DNA of 64,000 bases from Plotosus lineatus (Eukaryota; Chordata; Actinopteri; Siluriformes; Plotosidae), in the NCBI GenBank assembly GCA_024760905.1, contig CM045735.1, positions 26,037,249-26,101,248 of the forward strand. Direction: 5' to 3'. The notes under the pieces were generated by a model. It had not been told where the DNA came from. It did no database searches and saw only the letters and a list, made by a program, of their open reading frames with translations. Position numbers and translations under genes: made by a program. Positions 54,940-64,000 of this stretch are shown here, piece after piece (positions within the stretch are counted from its first letter, which is position 1; every line of letters starts with the position of its first letter).

Positions 54940-55960
54940 AAGACCAGGGCCAATAATCACTCCAAGGTCCTTTATGCTACACATAATGAGACGGAAACAC
55001 CATCCAAAGTTCCAAACTTATTACATAATCAGAAACCTTATTTCTAGCTGCCTAAGATCTGAATACAAGTACTTCTGCCTTATCAGAGTTTAGTAGGAGG
55101 AAGGTAGTAAGCATTCAGTGTCTAATCTCCTTTACACATTTTTCAATTTTATTCAGCTGATGTCTCTCATTTGGGTTTGCTGAAATATATAACTGTATAT
55201 CATTAGCATAAAAATTGAAAGCTAATATCATGATCACGAATGACATTACCCAAAGGGAGCATGTATAAGAAACAGGCAAAGGGCAGAATCTTTGTGGAAC
55301 ACAAAACTTAACATTAGAACCTACAGAGAAATTACTGTTTACAGCTACACACTGATACTGATCAGTTAAATAAGATTTAAATCAGGAGCGGGCCGTTCCC
55401 TTAACTCCAACAACATTTTCTAATTTGTCAAGAAGAATCATGTGCTCAATAGTGTTAATGGCTGCACTAAGGTCAAGTAACACAAGCAGGGAGACATAGC
55501 CGTGGTTGGAGGCCACCAGTAGGTCATTTACCACCTTAACGAGTGGTGTATCTGTGCTATGATGAGGCCTGAAACCTGACTGATACATTTTGTAAATATT
55601 ATTCCAAGAAAGATATGAACATAACTGCTGCACTACAGCTTTTTGTAATATCTTAAAGATAAAATGAGGTTTGATATTAGTCTATAATTGGACAGCTGAT
55701 ATGGGTCAACATCAGATTTTTTAATCAGAGGTTTGATAACTGCTCATTATCTGGTTGTTAGCGGATCTCTTATATTATTTATTGTTTTAGTTATTAACAT
55801 ACCTGTCTTTAAATTTAGGAAATCGATTTTTTGCCTGATATTTATTTTCAATTTTAACATTTAAAAAGGTTATAAAATCGTCATTGCTTTTTTTCATAGT
55901 CTTATTCTGAGTTAATTCTGCAACAATGTTAAATAAGTAGTTCTGATTATTTTTGTTATT
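54940..55960 (-). pseudogene. L2 reverse transcriptase, decayed
   Basis: The minus-strand frame 55382-55633 is the clearest: QLCSYLSWNNIYKMYQSGFR, then FRPHHSTDTPLVKVVNDLL and VLLDLSAAINTIEHMILLDK, where the first catalytic Asp region reads INTIEH instead of the usual FDTIDH, so that Asp is lost. Downstream YMLPLGNVIRDH is visible near 55250, but the FADD box cannot be found intact. Upstream (about 55700-55960) MKKSNDDFITFLN belongs to the linker. Many stops are present. Confidence 0.78.
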
Positions 55961-55962
55961 TT

Positions 55963-56105
55963 AAGACAGTAAGAGACATGGCCAGCCTTTGTTAACCCAG
56001 TTAGCTGCACTGGGGGACAGTGACAACCTGTTGAGAGTGGGGTTTGAACCCCCAACCTTGGTGAAAGTGATCTAGTACCTTACCACCAGGCCACCACTGC
56101 CGTTG
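55963..56105 (-). mobile_element. SINE-A 5' half
   Basis: The stretch is the tRNA-like head with a clean B box (GGGTTTGAACCCCCAACC in reverse orientation) and about 80 bp of body, ending GGCCACCACTGCC. It lies between two inverted L2 arms. Confidence 0.8.
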
Positions 56106-56109
56106 AGCA

Positions 56110-57060
56110 ATATATTTTTCAAAACTAATAGAAAATAACTAAAATTATCCAAGCTACTTATTTAATATTGCTGCAGAATTAACTAGGAATAAGACAAGTT
56201 AATAGCAGTTTATTGGTTAAGGAAGCAGATGTGCAGGTTCTCTGGCATAGAAAGTTGTGATAAACTGTGATTTTGGGATGCTGTTGCTCCCTCACTCTAC
56301 ATGCTCACCCAGATCTGTTGACAGTAGAGTGGGTGATTGCCCAATGTCACAGGGTGCCCTCATGTCTGCCTGTCTTCTGGTTCTCTCATTTAGTTATGAC
56401 GCCATAGTGAGGCAGGTCCCTGCTTGCACTCAGCAGTAATACATTCTTCTGTTACACTACTATACCTAACAACCCCCCCCCCCCCCCCCCCCCGCTACTC
56501 CAGACTCTCTTGCTGAGGTACACATTCTTCTTCTAGGATGATGGTGCTCCTGATTCTTCTGCTTTCCAAGTCCTGTGATTTGTCCTGATGTTCTGATGCT
56601 GGCTGGAGTACTCATCTTGGAAGCCCTTTCCCCCATGCTGATAAAGATTATTCTGAACTTGGATGTGCACTGACAGATTGTGAAGAAGAATTTTCACTGT
56701 TGGAGATATAAACTCTTTTCCCACAATTATTTAGGACTTATAGGTTTAAGTAAGGACTTCATTTTGGACTGTGATGAAGTTTCTATTATATGGCTTGTAT
56801 TTTAATGCTTCCACCCAAATGAGGATGGGTTTTTCTTTTGGACCTAGCTCCTCTCAAGGTTTCTTCCTTGCATCAACTGAGGGAGTTTTTCCTTGCCATT
56901 CTCATCATGGCCCTGCTCATTAAGGTTGTGTTAGGGAAGTAGAAAATGTTTACACTCTTTTCTAGTTTGTTGCAAAGCAGCTTTACACAGTAAAAGGAGA
57001 AGTTTACAAGGTCAATTGTAAAAAGCACGATATGAATAAAACCGAATTGAATCAAGAGGG
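56110..57060 (+). mobile_element. L2-type LINE, coding region deleted, plus strand
   Basis: 56153-56194 is the inverse of 55889-55940 (L2 linker region). From about 56240 the sequence is the L2 3' untranslated region in plus orientation, matching the inverse of 52140-52560, and it ends at CACGATATGAATAAAACCGA and ATTGAATC. A 21-C run (56473-56493) lies inside. The RT is missing. Confidence 0.72.
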
Positions 57061-57525
57061 TGATAACTGAAGTAATAAAAGATGGCAGAAGTTGGGGGCA
57101 GTGAATAACAATAACACCATACACTGGGCTCATAATAGTGCAACCATGAGAGCAATGCAGGGTACACAGCTGGGAAATTAGAGCAATTGGATGGTATGTT
57201 GGCACGTTGCCTCACAAGGGAAAATGTGAAGTGTGCTCCAGAATAGTACTGGACATGAATAACAGTGTACATTGGATCACCTCTTGTGTCCACAGGTAGA
57301 AATTTGAGGGTATTTATGTTAGTATGGCTTCTCTATCGGATCTCTAAGTATTGTGGATCTCTATTGTGGGTCTCTGTATAAGAAGGGGAAAAAAACCCAA
57401 TCAACCCTCCTAAATTCATCATCTAGGAAATGATATTTCGGATTCTGCACATTCTACAGAATGCTTCTAGCAATTTTCAATCTGTCCTACACTAAAATAT
57501 ATCAAAAGTATGAACTTCCCAATCA
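57061..57525. other. Stretch without recognised gene or repeat
   Basis: Mixed-composition DNA between the L2 tail and RTE-5. Open frames are short and look accidental. Confidence 0.45.
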
Positions 57526-60438
57526 TCTTCTTTTCCTTTCGGCTGTTCCCTTCAGGGGTCGCCACAGCGGATCATCTGCCTCCATCTTACCCTATCCTCT
57601 GCATCTTCTTCTCTTACACCAACTACCTTCATGTCCTCCTTCACCATATTCATGAATCGTGTCTTTGGTCTTCCTCTAGGCATTCTGCCTGGTAGTTCCA
57701 ACCGCAGCATCCTACTACCAATATACAGTACTCACTATCCCTTCTCTGTACATGTCCAAACCATCTTAATCTAGCCTCTCTGACTTTGTCTCCAAAATGT
57801 CTGACATGTACTGTCCCTCTGATGTACTCATTCCTGATCCTACCCATCCTCATTACTCCCAAAGAGAACCTCAACATTTTCATCTCTGCTACCTCCAGCT
57901 CTGCCTCCTGTCTTTTCCTCAGTGCCACTGTTTCTAAACCATACAACATCGCTGGCCTCAACGCTGTCTTGTACACTTTTCCTTTCATTCTTGCCTTCCT
58001 ATCACACATCACATCGGACACTTTTCTCCAAACATTCCAACCTGCCTGCACACGCTTCTTCACCTCTTTCCATACTCTCCATTGCTCTGGATTGTTGAGC
58101 CTAAGTACTTAAAATCCTCCACCTTCCTTATCTCTGCTCCCTGTAACCTCACCGTTCCTCTTGGGTCCTTGTCGTTCACACACATGCTTTCTGTCTTACT
58201 GAGGCTAACCTTCATTCCCCTCATTTCTAGGGCATATCTCCACCTCTCTACACTTTTCTGTACTTGTTCTCTGCTCTCACTACAGATCACAATGTCATCT
58301 GCAAACATCATAGTCCATGGGGAATCTTGTCTCACCTTGTCTGTCAGCCTGTCCATCACCATAGCAAACAAGAAGGGGCTTAGAGCTGACCCTTGATGCA
58401 GTCCTACCTCCACCTTGAACTCTTCTGTCACATCGACAGCACACCTCAGCACTGTCTTACATCTCTCATACATGTCCTGCACCACTCTTACATACTTCTC
58501 TGCCACTCCAGACTTCCTCATGCAATACCACAGTTCCTCTCTCGACACCCTGTCATATGCTTTCTCCAGATCCACAAAGGCACAATGCAGCTCCTTCTGA
58601 CCTTCTCTGTACTTCTCTATTAACATCCTCAAAGCAAACACTGCATCTGTGGTGCTCTTTCTTGGCATGAAACCGAACTGTTGTTCACAAATGCTGACCT
58701 CTGCCCTTAGTCTAGCTTCCACTATTCTTTCCCATAACTTCATCGTAGGGTTCATTAACTTTATCCCTCTGTAGTTGCCACCACTCCGCACGTCTCCCTT
58801 GTTCTTAAAAATGGGCACCAGCACACTTCTCCTCCATTCCTCTGGCATCCTCTCACTCTTTAAGACCTTGTTGAATGTTCTTGTCTGAAAATCTACTTCT
58901 ACCTCTCTTAGACACTTTCATATCTCCACCGGTATGTCATCAGGACCAACTGCCTTTCCATTCTTCATCCTCTTCAATGCCCTCCTCACTTCACCCTTAC
59001 TAATCTTTGCTACTTCCTGGTCCTCGACGGTCACCTCTTCTACTCTTTTTTTCTCTCTCATTTTCCTCATTTATCAGCCCTTCAAAGTACTCTTTCCATC
59101 TTCCCAGCACACTTCTGTCATCAGTCAATACATTTCCCTTTCTGTCCTTAATCACTCTAACTTGCTTCACGTCCTCCCCATCTCTATTTATCTGCTGTGC
59201 CAACCTGTATAAATCATTTTCTCCCTCTTTACTGTCCAACCTAGCATACAAGTCATCATGCACCTTCTGTTTAGTCTTTGACAGCGCTACCTTCACCTTA
59301 TGCTGTGTCTCCCTGTACTCCTGTTTACTCCCTTTGGTCCTCTCAATGTCCCAATGCTTCTTAGCTTCTTGGCTTGGCTCCTTTGTACACACTGCTGCAC
59401 TTCTTTATTCCACCACCAAATCTCCTTATCTACTCTCCTTTCAGATGACACACCAAGTATTCTCCTACCTGTCTCCCTGATCACATTGGCTGTAGTTATC
59501 CCGTCATCTGGAAGCACTTCCTGACCACCCAAAGCCTGTTTCAACTCCTCCTTGAAGACAACACGACACTCTTCCTTTTTCAGCTTCCACCACTTTGTCT
59601 TCTGCTTTGCCTTTGCCTTCTTCACCTTCCTCACTATCAGCATCATCCTGCAGACCACCATCTTATGCTGTTTGGCAACACTCTCACCCACTACTACTTT
59701 TCAGTCACTGACTTCCTTCAAATTACATCGCCTACACAAGATGTAGTCTACTTGTGTGCTCCTACCTCCGCTTTGATAAGTCACCCTATGCTCCTGTCTC
59801 TTCTGGAAGAAAGTATTTACCAAGGCCATTTCCATCCTTTTTGCAAAATCTACCAGCATCTGTCCTTCTGTGTTCTTGTCCTGGATACCACACCTGCCCA
59901 TCACTTCCTCGTCTCTTCTGTTTCCTGCACCAACATGTCCATTGAAGTCTGCCCCAATGGCCACTCTTTCACCTCTGGGGGTACTCTGCATCATTTCATC
60001 TAACTCACTCCAGAATCTCTCTCTCTCTCTTCTATCTCACATCCTGCCTGTGGGGCATAAGCACTGACAACATTGAACATCATGCCTTCAATTTCTAACT
60101 TGAGACTCATCACTCTGTCTGACACTCTTTTCACTTCTAGGACATTCTTGACAAACTCCTCCTTCAAGATGACTCCTACTCCATTTCTCTTCCCATCCAC
60201 ACCATGAAAAAACAGCTTAAACCCTGCTCCTAAGCTTCCAGTCTTGCTACCTTTCCACCTGGTCTCCTGAACACACAGTATGTCCACCTTCCTCCTCTGC
60301 ATCATGTCAGCCAGCTCTCGAACTTTTCCTGTCATAGTTCCAACATTCAAAGTCCCCACTCTTTGTCCTAGACTCATGCCTTTCCTCTTCTCTCTCTGTC
60401 TACGGACATGCCTCCCACCTCTCCTTCTTTGACTTCTT
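57526..60438 (-). mobile_element. RTE-5: RTE LINE, almost full length
   Basis: The 3' end (TCTTCTTTTCCTTTCGGCTG) is at 57526 and the copy runs through RT, linker and endonuclease to the basic N-terminal region at 60438, lacking only the leader. It shares an 842-bp tract with RTE-6 with three mismatches. Its endonuclease is of the RTE-2 subtype (GMMFNVVSAYAPQAG). Confidence 0.9.
57650..60438 (-). pseudogene. RTE-5 endonuclease-reverse transcriptase ORF
   Basis: The endonuclease is in two frames (60000-60443: VGTLNVGTMTGKVRELADMM, QETRWKGSK; 59701-59994: GADFNGHVGAGNRRDEE, STQVDYILCRRCN). The linker frame (59000-59392) has KKHWDIERTKGSKQEY. The RT frame (58060-58848) is long and continuous with [46 protein letters not shown] and [11 protein letters not shown]. 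The C-terminal frame is 57650-58063. Stops or frame changes occur near 59990, 59690, 59290, 58920 and 58060. Both RT catalytic blocks are intact. Confidence 0.9.
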
Positions 60439-60483
60439 CTCACTGTCTATGGTGTGAGGCATGTAAAAGAACCATTGCTGACT
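60439..60483 (+). mobile_element. SINE-A scrap
   Basis: 45 bases (CACTGTCTATGGTGTGAGGC and ACCATTGCTGACTT) match the SINE-A body and sit directly between RTE-5 and an L2 fragment. Confidence 0.7.
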
Positions 60484-60880
60484 TGATGCTTACTAACTTC
60501 CTCTTATTAAACTCTGATCAGACAGAAGTACTTGTACTCGGATCTCAGGTAGCTAGAAATAAGTTTTCTATTCGGTAATAAGTTTAGATGGTGTTTCAGT
60601 TTCATCATATGTAACAGAACACGACCTTGGAGTGATTATTGACGCTGGTCTTTCATTTGAAGTTCATGTCGGTAATATTACTCAGCTGGCCTTGTTTCAT
60701 TTCAGGAATATTGCTAAAATAAGATATATGATATCACTCTGTGATGCGGAAAAACTTGATTATGCTTTTATTACTTCAAGCTTAGATCATTGTAAATCAT
60801 TACTGTCTGGTTGTTCTAATAGGTGTTTAAACAGGACAGTTAGTCCAGAATGCAGCAGCGAGTCCTTCTTAGAACTAGTC
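60484..60880 (+). pseudogene. L2 reverse transcriptase C-terminal fragment
   Basis: With a few frame changes it reads NFLLLNSDQTEVLVLGSQVA, then a long in-frame block (60632-60880) with DAGLSFEVHVGNITQLALFH, IAKIRYMISLCDAEKLDYAF and LDHCKSLLSGCSNRCLNR. This is the thumb/C-terminal part of L2 RT. The catalytic domain is absent, and the fragment stops at the RTE-6 3' end. Confidence 0.8.
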
Positions 60881-60888
60881 GACACGAG

Positions 60889-63800
60889 CATCTTCTTCTT
60901 TTCCTTTCGGCTGTTCCCTTCAGGGGTCGCCACAGCAAATGATCTGCCTCCATCTCTCCCTATCCTCTGCATCTTCTACTCTTACTCCAACGACCTTCAT
61001 GTCCGCCTTCACTGCATCCATAAATCTTCTCTTTGGTCTTCCTCTGGGCCTTTTGCCTGGTAGTTCCAACCTCAGCATCCTACGACCAATATACTCACTA
61101 TCCCTCCTCTGTACATGTCAAAACCATCTCAATCTAGCCTCTCTGACTTTGTCTCCAAAACATCTAACATGTGCTGTCCCTCTGATGTACTCATTTCTGA
61201 TCCTATCCATCCTCGTTACTCCCAAAGAGAACCTCAACATTTTCATCTCTGCTACCTCCAACTCTGACTCCTGTCTTTTCCCCAGGGCCACTGTCTCTAA
61301 ACCATACAACATTGCTGGCCTCATCACCGTCTTGTACACTTTTCCCTTCATTCTTGCCAATACTCTCCTATCACACATCACATCGGACACTTTTCTCCAT
61401 CCATTCCAACCTGCCTGCATGTGCTTCTTCACCTCTTTTCCACACTCTCCATTGCTCTGGATTGTTGAGCCTAAGTACTTAAAATCCTCCACCTTCTTTA
61501 TCTCTGTCCCCTGTAACCTCAAAGTTCCTCTTGGGTCCTTGTCGTTCACACACATGTATTCTGTCTTACTAAGACTAACCTTCAATCCCCTCCTTTCCAG
61601 GGCATACCTCCACCTCTCTAGATTTTCCTCCACTTGGTCTCTGCTCTCACTACAGATCACTATGTCATCTGCAAACATCATAGTCCATGGAGATTCTTGT
61701 CTAACCTCATCTGTTAGCCTGTCCATCACCATAGCAAACAAGAAGGGGCTGAGAGCTGACCCTTGATGCAGTCCCACCTCCACCTTGAACTCTTCTGTCA
61801 CACCGACAGCACACCTCACCACTGTCTTACATCTATCATACATGTCCTGCACCACTCTAACATACTTCTCTGTCACTCCAGACTTCCTCATACAATACCA
61901 CAGTTCTTCTCTCGGCACCCTGTCATATGCTTTTTCCAGATCCACAAAGGCACAATGCAGCTCCTTCTGACCTTCTCTGTACTTCTCTATTAACATCCTC
62001 AAAGCAAACACTGCATCTGTGGTGCTCTTTCTTGGCATGAAACCGAACTGTTGTTCACAAATGCTGACCTCTGCCCTTAGTCTAGCTTCCACTATTCTTT
62101 CCCATAACTTCATCGTAGGGTTCATTAACTTTATCCCTCTGTAGTTGCCACCACTCCGCACGTCTCCCTTGTTCTTAAAAATGGGCACCAGCACACTTCT
62201 CCTCCATTCCTCTGGCATCCTCTCACTCTTTAAGACCTTGTTGAATGTTCTTGTCTGAAAATCTACTTCTACCTCTCTTAGACACTTTCATATCTCCACT
62301 GGTATGTCATCAGGACCAACTGCCTTTCCATTCTTCATCCTCTTCAATGCCCTCCTCACTTCACCCTTACTAATCTTTGCTACTTCCTGGTCCTCGACAG
62401 TCACCTCTTCTACTCTTTTTCTCTCTCTCATTTTCCTCATTTATCAGCCCTTCAAAGTACTCTTTCCATCTTCCCAGCACACTTCTGTCATCAGTCAATA
62501 CATTTCCCTTTCTGTCCTTAATCACTCTAACTTGCTTCACGTCCTCCCCATCTCTATTTATCTGCTGTGCCAACCTGTATAAATCATTTTCTCCCTCTTT
62601 ACTGTCCAACCTAGCATACAAGTCATCATGCACCTTCTGTTTAGTCTTTGACAGCGCTACCTTCACCTTATGCTGTGTCTCCCTGTACTCCTGTTTACTC
62701 CCTTTGGTCCTCTCAATGTCCCAATGCTTCTTAGCTTCTTGGCTTGGCTCCTTTGTACACACTGCTGCACTTCTTTCTTCCACCACCAAATCTCCTTATC
62801 TACTCTCCTTTCAGATGACACACCAAGTATTCTCATACCTGTCTCCCTGATCACATTGGCTGTGGTTGTCCAGTCCTCTGGAAGCACTTCCTGACTACCC
62901 AAAGCCTGTTTCAACTCCTCCTTGAAGACAACACGACACTCTTCCTTTTTCAGCTTCCACCACTTTGTCTTCTGCTCTACCTTTGCCTTTTTCACCTTTC
63001 TCACCATCAGTGTCATCCTGCACACCACCATCCTATGCTGTTTGGCAACACTCTCACCCACTACTACTTTGCGGTCACTGACTTCCTTCAAATTACATCG
63101 CCTACACAAGATGTAGTCTACCTGTGTGCTCTTACCTCCGCTTTCATAAGTCACCCTATGCTTCTGTTTCTTCTGGAAGAAAGTATTCACCACAGCCATT
63201 TCCATTCTCTTTTTGCAAAATCGATCAACATCTGTCCTTCTGTGTTCCTGTCCTGGATACCAAACCTGCCCATCACTTCCTCGTCCCCTCTGTTGCCTGC
63301 ACCAACATGTCCATTGAAGTCTGCTCCAATGACCACTCTTTCACCTCTGGGGGTACTCTGCATCACTTCATCTAACTCACTCCAGAATCTCTCCTTCTCT
63401 TCTAGCTTACATCCTGCCCGTGGGGCATAAGCACTAACAACATTGACTATCACGCCTTCAATTTCTAACTTGAGACTCATCACTCTGTCTGACACTCTTT
63501 TCACTTCTAGAACATTCCTGACAAACCCCTCCTTCAAGATGACTCCTACTCCATTTCTCTTCCCATCCACACCATTATAAAACAGTTTAAACCCTGCTCC
63601 TAAGCTTTTAGCCTTTCTACCTTTCCACCTTGTCTCCTGAACACACAGTATGTCCACCTTCCTCCTCTGCATCATGTCAGCCAGCTCCCTATCTTTTCCT
63701 TGCATAGTTCCAACATTCAAAGTCCCTACTCTCAGTCCGAGGCTCACGCATTTCCTCTTCTCTCTCTGCCTACGGACACGCCTCCCGCCTCTCCTTCTTC

Positions 63801-64000
63801 GACGTCTTCGACCAACAATAGTCCAATTTCCATCAGCACCCTGTTGGTTGACAGCACTGATGGCGGTTGTTGTTAACCCGGGCCTCGACCGATCCGGTAT
63901 GAATTCTGTATTGATCATTTGCATTTTTTTTTTTTGGCAGAAGTTTTACGCCAAATGCCCTTCCTGTCGCAACCCTCTGCATTTATCCGGGCTTGGGACC
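60889..64000 (-). mobile_element. RTE-6: RTE LINE, full length up to window edge
   Basis: The 3' end is at 60889-60915 and the 5' leader (GCATTTATCCGGGCTTGGGA) reaches the last base, so the element continues past the window by a short distance. The subtype of both ends matches RTE-1, while 61935-62776 is nearly identical to RTE-5, giving a mosaic. Confidence 0.92.
60939..63924 (-). pseudogene. RTE-6 endonuclease-reverse transcriptase ORF
   Basis: The endonuclease is the longest in the window: one 245-codon frame (63187-63924) starts MQMINTEFIPDRSRPGLTTT and holds WTIVGRRRRRRRGG, GTLNVGTMQGKDRELADMMQ, QETRWKGRK, GADFNGHVGAGNRGDEEV. The STQVDYILCRR block follows in the next frame (62663-63205). 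The RT frame 61118-62218 (366 codons) is continuous through [37 protein letters not shown] and KMLRFSLGVTRMDRIRNEYI. Frame changes near 63190, 62790-62660 and 62300 and a stop in the RWFGH block near 61118 leave it inactive, though close to intact. Confidence 0.92.

Larger units (their letters stand above)
51982..55965 (-). mobile_element. L2-type LINE split by Rex3-3
   Basis: The 3' tail (TCAATTCAATTCAATTTTAT) is at 51982. The 3' untranslated region runs to 52648 and resumes at about 54731 after Rex3-3, leading into the RT. A (TA)n microsatellite (52259-52291) and a T-run (52352-52368) lie inside. The coding part extends to about 55960, where a SINE head interrupts. Confidence 0.82.

Noticed and set aside
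60939..61766. A 275-codon plus-strand frame
   Set aside because: It is antisense to the RTE-6 reverse transcriptase; the residues show no domain of their own.

Overview
The window looks like repeat-dense nuclear DNA from a ray-finned fish, most likely a teleost; the species cannot be fixed. The evidence is the mix of mobile elements: RTE-clade LINEs with (AAG)n tails, Rex3-type LINEs with GATG/GATA-like tails, L2/CR1-group LINEs, a fish-type Tc1 element, pogo-like MITEs, tRNA-derived SINEs, a Ty3/Gypsy element with a PNMA-like Gag, and a gammaretrovirus-like endogenous retrovirus. I found no host protein-coding exon, no rRNA or tRNA gene and no CRISPR array. Nearly all sizeable open frames belong to transposons, and nearly all are broken.

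Layout. 1-3.7 kb: a degraded LINE C-terminus, a non-autonomous hAT with a perfect 8-bp target duplication, a SINE, pogo-like pieces and an RTE scrap. 3.7-8.4 kb: a Tc1 element split by a 3.1-kb RTE copy (RTE-1). 8.4-13.5 kb: Rex3-1, an unclassified repeat, a pogo-like copy, a mariner-like fragment and a 5'-inverted Rex3 insertion. 13.5-15.4 kb: AT-rich DNA with one SINE. 15.4-16.5 kb: RTE-3. 16.5-22.5 kb: a 5'-truncated endogenous retrovirus (gag tail, pol, env, 3' LTR). 22.7-23.05 kb: a second SINE family. 23.7-33.1 kb: a TTCCG-rich repeat split by a complete 8.9-kb Gypsy element on the minus strand. 33.3-36.1 kb: RTE-2. 37.6-42.5 kb: Rex3-2 abutting an opposed L2-group LINE that holds a full SINE. 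43.2-47.5 kb: an L2-type 3' end holding two MITEs, one of which holds RTE-4. 47.5-51.6 kb: SINE, CR1/L2-group LINE and a full TTCCG element with 14-bp inverted ends. 51.7-57.1 kb: SINE and L2 copies, one split by Rex3-3. 57.5-64 kb: two same-strand RTE copies (RTE-5, RTE-6) around an L2 fragment.

The elements are related by nesting rather than by shared function. Order of arrival can be read in several places: Tc1 before RTE-1; TTCCG repeat before Gypsy; L2 before the MITE before RTE-4; L2-group LINE before its SINE. The SINEs presumably depended on LINE machinery; SINE-A has a 3' end resembling that of Rex3. RTE-5 and RTE-6 share an 842-bp tract with only three mismatches although their flanks belong to different subtypes, which suggests gene conversion or recombination. 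Clade names rest on motif recognition by eye, and boundaries without target duplications are approximate.
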